Below, piece by piece: positions 35,440 through 44,283 of a stretch of 64,000 nt of DNA. The first letter of the stretch is position 1. Every line of letters starts with the position of its first letter. Position numbers and translations under genes: made by a program. A model generated the notes under the pieces. The model searched no databases and had not been told where the DNA came from. It worked only from the letters and a program-made list of their open reading frames with translations. This DNA comes from Anaerolineae bacterium (GTDB taxonomy: Bacteria > Chloroflexota > Anaerolineae > B4-G1 > SLSP01): contig JAFGFI010000111.1 of NCBI GenBank assembly GCA_016931185.1, positions 26,652 through 90,651 on the forward strand, written 5' to 3'.

Positions 35440-35505
35440 AAATTCCTCCTTGTGAATTATCTACTTAATAGAAACATCATAACCGGGGTTAACAGTTTGT
35501 CAAAC

Positions 35506-35997
35506 CTAGACAGGGATTCCTTCTACCATCAAACGTGCTGCCCCAAGCGATTGTTGCTCTTCAGCACTCAAAGTATGGGTAGAACGCCACTTTTCAAGAG
35601 GTTTTGCATAAATACGCGTCTCCCCGCGACCATGTAAAGAAGACAACATAACACCACTGCCAGATTCATCTACTAATGCTAACGAAAAGCTCTGTTCTCC
35701 ACCCGCATCCGCAAACGCATTATAGCGCACCACCCCGTATCCCTGTAATGTATGGGGCTGAATCTGTGCAAGTTGAGCTAATTGTATCTCTGATTGTTTT
35801 AAACGTTGCTCCTGCTCATCCAAACGGGACAATAGATTTACAATCGTGACCTGATCCCCCTCTTCCGCTAAAGACAGAATCCGTTGATAACGTTCTTCTA
35901 CAGTCTTTAACCGGCCCTCCAGCATATAAATCCAATAGGCTGCTATACCTAATAAAATCGTATAGGCAACAATCCATGGAATTAAAATCCAATTCAT
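35506..35997 (-). CDS. DUF4446 membrane-anchored protein
   Basis: The protein has 163 residues: an N-terminal membrane helix (4-25), a coiled coil (about 26-72), and a small domain with V-V-R-Y-N-A-F-A-D-A-G-G, S-F-S-L-A-L-V-D and R-I-Y-A-K-P-L, which is the DUF4446 signature. The function of the family is unknown. GGAGG precedes the ATG. The C-terminal domain should face the cytosol or the wall depending on topology; I cannot tell. Confidence 0.87.
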   Translation of the reverse strand: MNWILIPWIVAYTILLGIAAYWIYMLEGRLKTVEERYQRILSLAEEGDQVTIVNLLSRLDEQEQRLKQSEIQLAQLAQIQPHTLQGYGVVRYNAFADAGGEQSFSLALVDESGSGVMLSSLHGRGETRIYAKPLEKWRSTHTLSAEEQQSLGAARLMVEGIPV

Positions 35998-36029
35998 ATA
36001 TCATCCTCCTCTAGCTTATACAACTTGAA

Positions 36030-38393
36030 TTATTCAACAACAACAGGACCTAAAATAAATCTATCTCCTGTCATTGTGCCATTCACACTAAACTGGGGAA
36101 TACGACGCACACTTCCCATTTCATACATGCCCACTTCTAACCAATATTGTCCCGGAGGAAGGTCTTCAGGCAACGTCAGCCGATAAGGATCAATGACCCG
36201 TTGCCCTTCCAACCACTTAGGGAACCACAAGTACGAAGGAAACGCTCCCCCTAACGGCGTGTAATCATGCCCCAACCGGGGAACACCCCCAGCGTCAATC
36301 AAATGAATGAAAACAGTGTAGCTGGTACGTGGACGCGCCAACACCTGCCAGTCCAATGTCAAATGAAAAGGCTGCCCTGGCTGCAAGGATAATGGGGCAT
36401 CCCATATTCCTGTCCGTGTTTGCCATCCTGAATGAACACGCGCGGACATAAGCGCCACATCATTGCCAATATTGGTTAATGCCCGGCTCACCACGCGGCC
36501 TTCACGCGCAGCGGTGGCATGGGGAGTAACAACAATATCCCCTAACACTATCTGCCTTTGACCATCTGTAAAGAAGAGATCGACTCCCGTCTCCGTCATA
36601 TCAGTATACCCCAGTTGGAGCGGATATATGTCTGGTGATAATGTATAGGGTACATATACCTCATATCGTTCCACAATAATCTCTCCCGGCAACCACTCCG
36701 GGGTAAGGCAACGACTATCTGTCGTCCATCGTTGCTCAACTGTTCCCAATAATGCAAAGGGCATCAAAATCCCGGTCTGTGTCGCGACCACACGCGCGTA
36801 AAGTATCACGGGCACAATTCCCCCCTGTGGCACTGAGGTCACAGGCAAATCATAGCCTACTAGCTCTACCCTATTCCCGGCCCACACGTTCTCTAACGGA
36901 TACTGGGGCGCAACCGGTTCGGTTGCGGGCGGCTCTAAAACCCGCCACATGTCCCCCTCAGGGCGCAAGCGAAAGCCCAGGTCACGAATTTCACGACGAT
37001 AGTTGGATAAATAAACCGGTCCTAGAGGTAAATTTCCAAAGACGCTCTCAGCCCAAGGAGAGTCGCCGGTCACATACACATGACGCAAATCCTCCTCAGC
37101 TACCTGGACATCCTCAACATAAGTATAATAGAAATAAGGCGTCAAATGTTCCCAATCCGAAACGAAAGCGGCACGGGTATCTCGCTGCTCAAAGCGCGCC
37201 ACCAATCGCGCGAAAAATAGATCGGCGTCATTCCAATCGCGCAGAGAGATACGCGGAAACGTATATATGCCCACGCCCACCGGAATTCCTAATAGTAGAA
37301 TAGAAGCTATTATGACACAGATTTGTGCCCGGCGATGGTCACAAATCCGGTTCAAAAATTCCAATATGGCTAAGGCCCCCACCCCGACCAAGAACGCCAA
37401 CGCCATAAATGGATGTAGCATATAGGCCATTACATCCTGCACGGAATTGAGTGTGAATATCAAATGTCCTAATAAAAATAGCCCCCATAACACTGCCAAT
37501 TTGGGCCAACGGCGCACCAATATCACTATCCCTACTATCATCACAAGCAAAAAAGGCCAGGGATATTGCAACCGCAATAAAGTCCACAAGACACGCCACC
37601 GATCAATCTGCTCAGCCCATCCAAAATGAAACAGATTTACACGTAAGCCCTGGGCAGTCGCGTGACGTAAAAACCCGGGCCAGGTGCGCATATCGGTCGG
37701 GCCGAAAGGCGCATCCAGACTGCGAAAAGGGAAATACAGCCAGGGTAGCAAACCCAAAAAGCCACACAAGACAAAGAACAAAATCGTTTTAGGTTGTTTG
37801 AAAATTTGTGGACGGTTGAGCAAAATAAAGACAGCATAAGCGGGCAGTCCCCACACTGTAATAGGATGATGTGTGACCCCAATACCACAAAGAAAGGCCA
37901 ATGCGAAAAGCCATCTGTCGCCATCACCCTGCCACCAACGCACAAACACCCACAGTTGCGTAGATGTGATAGCTACACTCACGATATGTGCATTCGCGTG
38001 AATACTATGCTGCCACATATCCGGGGCAACTGCCAACGCTAAAGCAGCAGAACATGCCGCTCCCCATACAGGCAATGACCGGAAAAAGTTCTTGTGAGTA
38101 GTGGCCATACTCTCACCATGTCCCACTCGCACTATAATGGCAAACACGCGACTGACAGTCCACGCGCCAGCAGCACCGGCTAACACGTTTGTACGAAATG
38201 CTACACTCCCAACTGCCACCACACGCTGCCAGATCCCGGCAAGCAAAGTATAAAACGCATATCCTGGTGGATGCGCAATGCCCCATATAGCCGGGATAAA
38301 TTGGTATTCAGAAGGATCACCGAAAATCGTACCAGGCGCTGCCGTTGCAGTATATAACGCCCATACAATTAGGAAAATACATAGTTGTGCCAA
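36030..38393 (-). CDS. DUF2723 membrane glycosyltransferase (protein O-mannosyltransferase-like)
   Basis: The protein has 787 residues. The N terminus carries F-G-D-P-S-E-Y-Q followed by G-I-A-H-P-P-G-Y-A-F-Y, the DUF2723 signature of GT-C enzymes, with the Asp of the first loop as expected catalytic acid. About ten spans cover residues 1-370, after which about 400 residues form an extracytoplasmic beta-rich part. The only available start is a TTG at 38393 (no other start exists downstream of an in-frame stop, apart from positions inside the first membrane segment); GAGG lies ten bases upstream. It likely mannosylates or glycosylates proteins or lipids with a polyprenyl-phosphate sugar. Confidence 0.85.
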   Translation of the reverse strand: MAQLCIFLIVWALYTATAAPGTIFGDPSEYQFIPAIWGIAHPPGYAFYTLLAGIWQRVVAVGSVAFRTNVLAGAAGAWTVSRVFAIIVRVGHGESMATTHKNFFRSLPVWGAACSAALALAVAPDMWQHSIHANAHIVSVAITSTQLWVFVRWWQGDGDRWLFALAFLCGIGVTHHPITVWGLPAYAVFILLNRPQIFKQPKTILFFVLCGFLGLLPWLYFPFRSLDAPFGPTDMRTWPGFLRHATAQGLRVNLFHFGWAEQIDRWRVLWTLLRLQYPWPFLLVMIVGIVILVRRWPKLAVLWGLFLLGHLIFTLNSVQDVMAYMLHPFMALAFLVGVGALAILEFLNRICDHRRAQICVIIASILLLGIPVGVGIYTFPRISLRDWNDADLFFARLVARFEQRDTRAAFVSDWEHLTPYFYYTYVEDVQVAEEDLRHVYVTGDSPWAESVFGNLPLGPVYLSNYRREIRDLGFRLRPEGDMWRVLEPPATEPVAPQYPLENVWAGNRVELVGYDLPVTSVPQGGIVPVILYARVVATQTGILMPFALLGTVEQRWTTDSRCLTPEWLPGEIIVERYEVYVPYTLSPDIYPLQLGYTDMTETGVDLFFTDGQRQIVLGDIVVTPHATAAREGRVVSRALTNIGNDVALMSARVHSGWQTRTGIWDAPLSLQPGQPFHLTLDWQVLARPRTSYTVFIHLIDAGGVPRLGHDYTPLGGAFPSYLWFPKWLEGQRVIDPYRLTLPEDLPPGQYWLEVGMYEMGSVRRIPQFSVNGTMTGDRFILGPVVVE

Positions 38394-38554
38394 AGTTGTG
38401 AAACCTCGCTTTTTACCTTTACACTTGTACGCTCAATAAGGCATAAAGGGTAAAGGTGACCTGAACCACCCCAAAAATGAACTATGAATTTCAAACCACT
38501 TCCAAGACTGGCAAATTATAGCGTCTTTTTCGTCCCTGTCTAATATACAACTCC

Positions 38555-38583
38555 TTGCATTATCTCCCTTTATGCCGTATAAT
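38555..38583 (+). promoter_or_regulatory. Sigma-70 promoter of the M6-like protease gene
   Basis: TTGCAT (38555-38560), 17 bases, then a perfect TATAAT (38578-38583). The transcript leader of about 130 bases would include the CACGGATAAA hairpin. Confidence 0.7.
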
Positions 38584-38635
38584 TTTGGTTATTATGAACT
38601 CAAGTTGCTAACTGGACAGCTTTAAGAATTTTGGA

Positions 38636-38674
38636 CACGGATAAACACGGATTTTTTTTCTGTCTTTATCCGTG
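38636..38674 (+). repeat. CACGGATAAA inverted word repeat in the protease leader
   Basis: CACGGATAAA (38636-38645) pairs perfectly with TTTATCCGTG (38665-38674). Further copies of the words CACGGAT and CGTGTTCATC flank it. The outer sequence is of the 'ATCCGTGTTTATCCGTG' kind that I recall from intergenic regions of several environmental phyla. Confidence 0.55.
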
Positions 38675-38718
38675 AAATTCGTGTTCATCTAAATTCTTTT
38701 TAATTCGGAGAAAAGAAA

Positions 38719-40824
38719 ATGATGCAAGAGAAACGAAGCCTTTGGATTTTAGGAACCATACTGATCATTGTTGTACTATTGGCCCTTTGTACATGCTGCA
38801 TCGGAGCAAGCGGATTGTTTTTCATCGTCGCCCGTAGCACCGCTGAACCCTATATCCCAACAGTAGACCCTTATAATGAAACACCCTATCCAGAGAATAA
38901 TAGTGAACATTCATTTTTCACTACCCCCACTCCGATTGCACCACCTACGGTTGCGCCCCTATCCGATGATTCAACAGAGACGCTGAATGCCCTACACGCA
39001 GCCATTATTCCAGAGCGCGATCAACATGAGTTAGCCGTACGCTTTATGGGGGTCTCCCCTGATACGCCACGCGTGGTTGGTGAGGTCAACCCCGATTATC
39101 GTGTAGGCACACGCCGGCGGTTTAATGTTTCTGACGTAGACAATGACCGCCAATTCGAAATTGACGCGATCTTATATTACAAAACAGAACATGTTTATAT
39201 GTGGGTGGAAGATGGCATCGACTTCAATGAAAAACAACTTCAAGATGCTGCCGATCTTTTCGAACAACATACTTATCCCACCAACCGCGAGTTCTTTGGC
39301 TCTGAGTGGAGTCCTGGTGTAGATGGAGACCCTCATTTAAGTATCCTTCATGCCCGTAACTTAGGCAATACTGTTGCTGGCTATTTCTCCAGTACGGATT
39401 CCTCTGTGCAAGCGGTACGAGTAGATTCCAATGAGATGGAAATGTTCTATATCAACGTGAGCAATATTACTATAGGCGATGATTTCTACAATGGTGTATT
39501 AGCCCACGAATTCCAACACATGATCCACTGGCATAATGACCTCAACGAAGAGACCTGGCTCAATGAGGGCTGTTCCGAGCTGGCCATGGCCTTGAATGAT
39601 CGCGCCTACCCCGGCGGCTATTATGATGTCGGGGGCAGCCATTACGCTTACCTCAACAATCCGGATACACAGTTGAACACCTGGCCAGAGGGTAGTGCTG
39701 GAGATGCCTCGGCTAACTATGGAGGCGCGTACCTGTTTATGGAATATTTCCTGGAGCGCTTTGGAGAAACTGCCACACAAGAACTCGTCGCACACCCCGC
39801 GAACGGAATGGAAAGCGTAGATGAGGTACTACAAGACCATGGTATGACCCACACAGATTTCTTTGCCGACTGGACCATTGCCAACCTATTGGATAATGAA
39901 CACTATGGATACAGTGCCATTGATTTTGGTGAACCAGACCTAGATCAATCTTTCACCCTCAGAAGTAACTCAGAGGAAGAGCGTACAACTGTTCACCAAT
40001 ACGGCATTGACTATATCGAAGTCAAAAGTAAAAAGCCGGTACACTTTACCTTCCAGGGCAGCACACAGAGCCGATTGATGGACACCGATGCATACAGCGG
40101 TAAATATCTCTGGTGGTCTAACCGCGACGATGAGTCCGACGCGCGCTTGACCCATATCATTGACTTACGCAGTTATACTACAGCCGAACTTACATTCTCA
40201 AGCTGGTATCATATTGAGGAAGATTGGGATTATGCTTATCTAGTAGTTGGAACAACCCTTGATAACTCCCCCCTGGAAGTGGCACTGAACGATCCCGACA
40301 AATCTTCCCTAATCCAGTGGACAATCTTAGACGATGACACCCTGGGATGTACAATGAACAATCCCAACAATAACAGTTTCGGCTGCGGCTTTACCGGTAA
40401 AAGCAACGGTTGGGAAAGTCTAAAGGCAAACCTGACGCCTTACGCGGGTCAGGAAATTGCCCTGCGCTTTGAATACATTACCGATGCCGCCGTGAACCAA
40501 TCAGGATTCGCCATTGATGATGTTGAAGTCATAGCAAATGGACAAGTCATCCTTAGCGACGATATAGAAAGCGATAAGGGAGATTGGATTGCCGAAGGGT
40601 TCCTGCGCCACGCCAATATCATCCCCCAGGAATGGATTGTGCAAGCTGTGATATTTAGCGATACGCCGACCGTCGAACGGCTTATTATGTTAGATACCGC
40701 CACAGGAGAATGGACATTACCTTTAAACCGTAGCACAGACCGCGCGATCATTACCGTCTCAGCTATTGCCCCAGTCACAACCGAAACCGCAACGTATGAA
40801 TACACACTCACACCAGTGGAGTGA
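38719..40824 (+). CDS. Immune-inhibitor-A-like (M6-type) metalloprotease, membrane-anchored
   Basis: The protein has 701 residues. A hydrophobic N-terminal segment (about 8-38, containing C-T-C-C) anchors it or acts as signal. A Pro/Thr-rich linker follows. The catalytic zinc motif is H263-E-F-Q-H267 with H-N-D-L-N-E-E-T-W-L-N-E-G behind it, as in immune inhibitor A peptidases. C-terminal parts (about 430-640) contain jelly-roll modules like those fused to M6 peptidases (D-D-E-S-D-A-R-L-T-H and F-A-I-D-D-V-E-V). It should degrade proteins outside the cell. GGAGA precedes the ATG-ATG start. The murI gene overlaps its last 29 bases. Confidence 0.85.
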   Translation: MMQEKRSLWILGTILIIVVLLALCTCCIGASGLFFIVARSTAEPYIPTVDPYNETPYPENNSEHSFFTTPTPIAPPTVAPLSDDSTETLNALHAAIIPERDQHELAVRFMGVSPDTPRVVGEVNPDYRVGTRRRFNVSDVDNDRQFEIDAILYYKTEHVYMWVEDGIDFNEKQLQDAADLFEQHTYPTNREFFGSEWSPGVDGDPHLSILHARNLGNTVAGYFSSTDSSVQAVRVDSNEMEMFYINVSNITIGDDFYNGVLAHEFQHMIHWHNDLNEETWLNEGCSELAMALNDRAYPGGYYDVGGSHYAYLNNPDTQLNTWPEGSAGDASANYGGAYLFMEYFLERFGETATQELVAHPANGMESVDEVLQDHGMTHTDFFADWTIANLLDNEHYGYSAIDFGEPDLDQSFTLRSNSEEERTTVHQYGIDYIEVKSKKPVHFTFQGSTQSRLMDTDAYSGKYLWWSNRDDESDARLTHIIDLRSYTTAELTFSSWYHIEEDWDYAYLVVGTTLDNSPLEVALNDPDKSSLIQWTILDDDTLGCTMNNPNNNSFGCGFTGKSNGWESLKANLTPYAGQEIALRFEYITDAAVNQSGFAIDDVEVIANGQVILSDDIESDKGDWIAEGFLRHANIIPQEWIVQAVIFSDTPTVERLIMLDTATGEWTLPLNRSTDRAIITVSAIAPVTTETATYEYTLTPVE

Positions 40825-41650
40825 AAAAGAAACAGAAGAGCCGGGGAGCGAGAAAATAGGGGAGCGAGGGAGTATTGGGGTCTTCGATTCCGGCGTTGGA
40901 GGACTATCAGTATGGCGGGAAATCACACGCGAACTGCCCAATGAGGACACCCTCTACGTTGCTGACCAGGCTCATCTCCCCTATGGACCGCGCCCGTTGG
41001 CAGAAGTACGGCAATTCACAGAAGATATTACACACTTTCTGTTAACACAGGGAGCAAAACTTATCGTCGTCGCCTGCAATACCGCCTCCGGCGCGGCCCT
41101 CCATTACTTGCGCGAGACCTTCCCGGAAGTCCCTTTCGTGGGGATGGAACCAGCTCTCAAGCCGGCGGCAGAACACACACAGACCGGCATCATTGGTGTG
41201 ATCGCCACTCCCGGCACATTCCAGGGGGACCTGTTTCAACAACTGGCTGTTCGCTTTGCCAACAACGTGAAAATCCATATCCAGCCCTGTCCTGGCCTGG
41301 TTACAGCAGTTGAAACAGGGGCATTGGATACATTGGAAACCCGCGCGCTGTTGCGTCAATACCTGCTACCGATGCTGGAGGCTAACATAGATCATCTCGT
41401 ATTAGGCTGTACCCATTATCCCTTTTTAAGTCAAACCATTCAAGAGATCATAGGGCCAAACATTACCCTCATCGATCCCGCGCCGGCTGTCGCGCGCCAG
41501 GTGCGCCGGGTACTCGCCCATCATAAGTTGCTCGTGTCCTCTACACGAAAACCCCAACACCGTTTCTATACCAGTGGCAATCCAGAACAACTGGCCACCG
41601 CGGCCCGCGCATTAGTAGAATTGAATGTTACAGTTAAAGACTGGTACTAG
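40796..41650 (+). CDS. murI: Glutamate racemase
   Basis: The protein has 284 residues. It interconverts L- and D-glutamate for peptidoglycan. S-I-G-V-F-D-S-G-V-G-G-L-S-V is the family start motif, V-A-C-N-T-A-S holds the first catalytic Cys and L-G-C-T-H-Y-P-F the second. The ATG at 40796 lies within the protease gene (29-base overlap), leaving a 20-residue charged leader before the conserved part; the only earlier start is a TTG at 40766. No other wall gene is near. Confidence 0.93.
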   Translation: MNTHSHQWSEKETEEPGSEKIGERGSIGVFDSGVGGLSVWREITRELPNEDTLYVADQAHLPYGPRPLAEVRQFTEDITHFLLTQGAKLIVVACNTASGAALHYLRETFPEVPFVGMEPALKPAAEHTQTGIIGVIATPGTFQGDLFQQLAVRFANNVKIHIQPCPGLVTAVETGALDTLETRALLRQYLLPMLEANIDHLVLGCTHYPFLSQTIQEIIGPNITLIDPAPAVARQVRRVLAHHKLLVSSTRKPQHRFYTSGNPEQLATAARALVELNVTVKDWY

Positions 41651-41660
41651 CAAAGGGAGT

Positions 41661-42044
41661 TTATCGCGCCATCCACTTAAGCAGAGCCACCTGAACATCT
41701 TGGGAAGGTAACTCTTCTATTTCCAGTTCATCCACCATCCAACGTACCTTCTCCAAATCACGCGAATTGGCATAATCCGCGCTACGCTCAGCATGACCAC
41801 AATAGACAAGACACACCACCTTTATCCCTTTGGCATCCCTCCCATTACAACCTACAAGCCGAATTTCTCCCGAGAACTTGCTTCCCAAATCCAAAAAGTG
41901 AGCTAACGACGAAGTCGCCAGTGAGATTCGAGCCTGATCTATTGTATCAAAGCCCAAAGCACGGGCCAGATTTCGTAACTGCACACGCGCAGCGACAATA
42001 TCAATCTCTGTGCTTACATTAATAACTGTGACTTCGTGCGTCAT
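41661..42044 (-). CDS. RsbT-like anti-sigma regulatory protein lacking ATP-binding motifs
   Basis: The protein has 127 residues. The first 60 resemble RsbT/anti-sigma HATPase proteins (V-A-A-R-V-Q-L-R-N-L-A-R-A-L-G-F, then a helix I-S-L-A-T-S-S-L-A). However, where RsbT has the N box (E-L-A-R-N) this protein has S-L-A-H-F, and no D-x-G-x-G box is found further on. It is therefore perhaps a non-catalytic binding partner in a sigma-factor or phosphorelay switch. It stands upstream of nothing; the two-component genes are transcribed toward it, 83 bases away. Confidence 0.6.
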   Translation of the reverse strand: MTHEVTVINVSTEIDIVAARVQLRNLARALGFDTIDQARISLATSSLAHFLDLGSKFSGEIRLVGCNGRDAKGIKVVCLVYCGHAERSADYANSRDLEKVRWMVDELEIEELPSQDVQVALLKWMAR

Positions 42045-42127
42045 CCCATCATCTTACCTTACTATCACATGCTACTATCAAACCAACTTCGCAAGGTTAA
42101 CGCGAATCCTGCGGGTGACAAAATCAT

Positions 42128-43210
42128 TCAATTTTTCTCTGGGGTTCGCTCCACTATCGCCGGCAACCACACGCGAAATAGGGTTCCTTGCCCCACCTGG
42201 CTTTCCACCATAATGTTTCCTTTATGCAGTTCCACAATTTCCTTGACAATTGCCAACCCCAAACCGGTACCCGGAATATACCCCTCAATAGCCTGGCGGC
42301 CGCGATAAAACCGCTCAAATAAGTGGGGTAAATCTTCCGGCGAAATACCAATACCGGTGTCGCGGATCTCAAGACATACCTGAATACGTTCCCGATCAAA
42401 AGTTGTACTGAGAAAAACGCCCCCTTCCACTGTATAATTAAGCGCATTACTCACCAGATTCGTAACGAGCTGTATCATATAAGCGTGCCTGGTAAGCACA
42501 CGGGGTAGATCTGCCCCCGGCGCAAATACCAATTCCAGACACTTATCCTCAGCCTGAGCTTGAAAAGCCGCTACCACCTGCATCACCAACAAATTGATAT
42601 CTTCCGGTACGAACGTCGCCACCACATTTTCCGCTCCTAAGCGCGAAAGCGTAAGCACACTATCCACAATACCCTTCATTTGCAACGCTTCATACTTCAC
42701 AACATCCAAATAATGCGCGCGCTCCACAGCGTGGTCCCGTTCCATCAACTCAAGATTAAGTCCAATTGTCGTCAAAGGATTGCGTAATTGGTGAGAAATA
42801 TCAGATATCAGTTTAATCCCCTCACGTTTCTGCTGTTCCAAACGCCACTTATCTAAACCACGCAATACACTCTGTCGCAATCCATCAGGATCGCATGGCT
42901 TAAGCAGATAATCATACGCCCCCTGGCGCAGCGCTTCAATCGCAGTTTCGAGCGATCCATGCGCAGTCAGGACAATCGTGACCGTATCCGGCGACTGTTG
43001 ACGCAAGGCAGCCAATACATCTAAACCTCCTACATCACCCATTTGGAGATCAAGTATCACAAGATTAAATTTTTGGGAGGCAATCAGATCCAATGCAGAC
43101 TCGCCATCTTCTACAGCCATCACCTGATAGTCATTATCGCTAAGGGATTCCGTTACAAAATAACGCACTCCTGGTTCATCATCTACAACCAAAATCCTGG
43201 CGGCCGTCAT
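42128..43210 (-). CDS. Response regulator-histidine kinase hybrid (REC-HisKA-HATPase)
   Basis: The protein has 360 residues. The REC domain (about 5-120) has acidic residues D10-D11-E12, phospho-acceptor Asp54 and Lys104. The kinase part has His140 in I-S-H-Q-L-R-N-P-L, an N box L-V-S-N-A-L-N-Y and G boxes D-T-G-I-G-I and G-T-G-L-G-L. The start at 43210 follows GGAGGG; the longer frame to 43255 lacks a site. The cytosolic kinase driven by its own receiver suggests it passes phosphate from an upstream kinase. It is probably part of the same pathway as the two genes upstream (43440 and 44284). Confidence 0.88.
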   Translation of the reverse strand: MTAARILVVDDEPGVRYFVTESLSDNDYQVMAVEDGESALDLIASQKFNLVILDLQMGDVGGLDVLAALRQQSPDTVTIVLTAHGSLETAIEALRQGAYDYLLKPCDPDGLRQSVLRGLDKWRLEQQKREGIKLISDISHQLRNPLTTIGLNLELMERDHAVERAHYLDVVKYEALQMKGIVDSVLTLSRLGAENVVATFVPEDINLLVMQVVAAFQAQAEDKCLELVFAPGADLPRVLTRHAYMIQLVTNLVSNALNYTVEGGVFLSTTFDRERIQVCLEIRDTGIGISPEDLPHLFERFYRGRQAIEGYIPGTGLGLAIVKEIVELHKGNIMVESQVGQGTLFRVWLPAIVERTPEKN

Positions 43211-43340
43211 ATTTTCCCTCCTTCCAGAAAATATTTCATTCAACCTATAAGTCAATAAGCCGCAACATAGATTTATTGTAGCCGAAAGTATGCTGGTGTG
43301 CCGTCACAATTTTATGACATCTGTATCACACAGGTGTAAA

Positions 43341-43443
43341 GACGTAAAATGTGAAACATAAAGTGCAAGTAACTACAACAAAAAAAGCGACCTCTTCCAG
43401 TCGCTTTCCTGTCACACATCATGTTTCACGTTTTACTATTCAC
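43341..43443 (-). repeat. ACGTGAAAC inverted repeat enclosing a terminator, after the response-regulator stop
   Basis: GTAAAATGTGAAACATAAAG (from 43344) is nearly the reverse complement of 43416-43439 (CATCATGTTTCACGTTTTAC). The repeat starts directly at the stop of the response-regulator gene and brackets the rho-independent terminator at 43380-43407. Confidence 0.6.
43380..43407 (-). terminator. Rho-independent terminator of the response-regulator gene
   Basis: On the minus strand AAAGCGAC, an 8-base loop and GTCGCTTT form an 8-bp stem followed by a run of seven T in all (positions 43386-43380). It lies 33 bases after the stop. Confidence 0.9.
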
Positions 43444-44261
43444 ACATCCAGCGTATATCCCACCCCACGCACGGTACGAACAAGCGATTTCTCCCCAGTC
43501 ACCGTATGTTTTAATTTCTGGCGCATCCGATAAATATGGGTGCGCATCAAATCGCTCACTCCCCAGGGTTCACCTACATAGCCTAACACTTTATGCGCAA
43601 GTTCCTGGGGAGAAATCACACGGGGAGATTCACGCAGTAAATAGACAAATAGATCAAATTCCATCGGACTGAATTCTACGGGTCGCCCTTTAACCGTAAT
43701 CGTGTGCTGGGCCAAATCCACGCAAACCGATCCCTGACATAACAAATTTGAAGATTTGTCGGAAAATCTATCCGCTGTAACGGGCGATGTCATCACTTGT
43801 CCAATCGCTGCTACCAAAATATCCTCAAAATTGTTATGCAAACTATCCTCAAGACGTGCTAACACAAGTTGCTGTCGCAACTCACGTTGCCGTTTAAGCA
43901 AACCGGTACGCACACTTTCGCGCAACTGCGCCGGTTCGCATGGTTTAAATAGATAATCGTGTGCCCCATGCCGTAACGCCTCAACGGCCGTATCCAGGGA
44001 AGCATGTGCCGTTAATACAATCACCGTAGTATCCGGTGACCATTCGCGCATCGCCTGTAAGGTCTCGATACCACTTATCCCCGGTAGTCGCAAATCAAGC
44101 AATGCCAGATCAAATGTCTGGGACATACTTGCTGACAGAGCAGCTTCACCGCTATCTACAGACACAACCTGATAACCGGCATCCGTAAGTGTCTCTGTTA
44201 GAAAGTAGCGGATACTCGCCTCATCATCCACAACTAAGATTTTCGCATCTAAACTCATCAT
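43440..44261 (-). CDS. OmpR-type winged-helix response regulator
   Basis: The protein has 273 residues: a REC domain (Asp12, Asp13, Asp56 as acceptor, later K-P-C), a linker of about 50 residues, and a C-terminal winged helix (about 175-273) with the typical E-F-S-P-M-E-F-D-L-F-V-Y-L-L and V-R-T-V-R-G-V-G-Y. The linker is longer than usual. ATG at 44261 is preferred over the TTG at 44282. The gene follows the giant kinase by 22 bases, so it is its likely output. Confidence 0.9.
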   Translation of the reverse strand: MMSLDAKILVVDDEASIRYFLTETLTDAGYQVVSVDSGEAALSASMSQTFDLALLDLRLPGISGIETLQAMREWSPDTTVIVLTAHASLDTAVEALRHGAHDYLFKPCEPAQLRESVRTGLLKRQRELRQQLVLARLEDSLHNNFEDILVAAIGQVMTSPVTADRFSDKSSNLLCQGSVCVDLAQHTITVKGRPVEFSPMEFDLFVYLLRESPRVISPQELAHKVLGYVGEPWGVSDLMRTHIYRMRQKLKHTVTGEKSLVRTVRGVGYTLDV

Positions 44262-44283
44262 ACTTAAAACCACACTCTTCAAA

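Larger units (their letters stand above)
38394..38718. other. Gene-free 325-base divergent control region
   Basis: The stretch separates the DUF2723 gene (-) from the protease gene (+). It holds a small inverted repeat (ACCTTTAC with GTAAAGGT, around 38415-38450), the protease promoter at 38555-38583 and the CACGGATAAA repeat at 38636-38674. I see no coding sequence. Confidence 0.6.

Noticed and set aside
40766..40795. TTG start for murI at 40766
   Set aside because: It would add ten unconserved residues deeper inside the protease gene; the ATG at 40796 is closer to the conserved start and needs less overlap.
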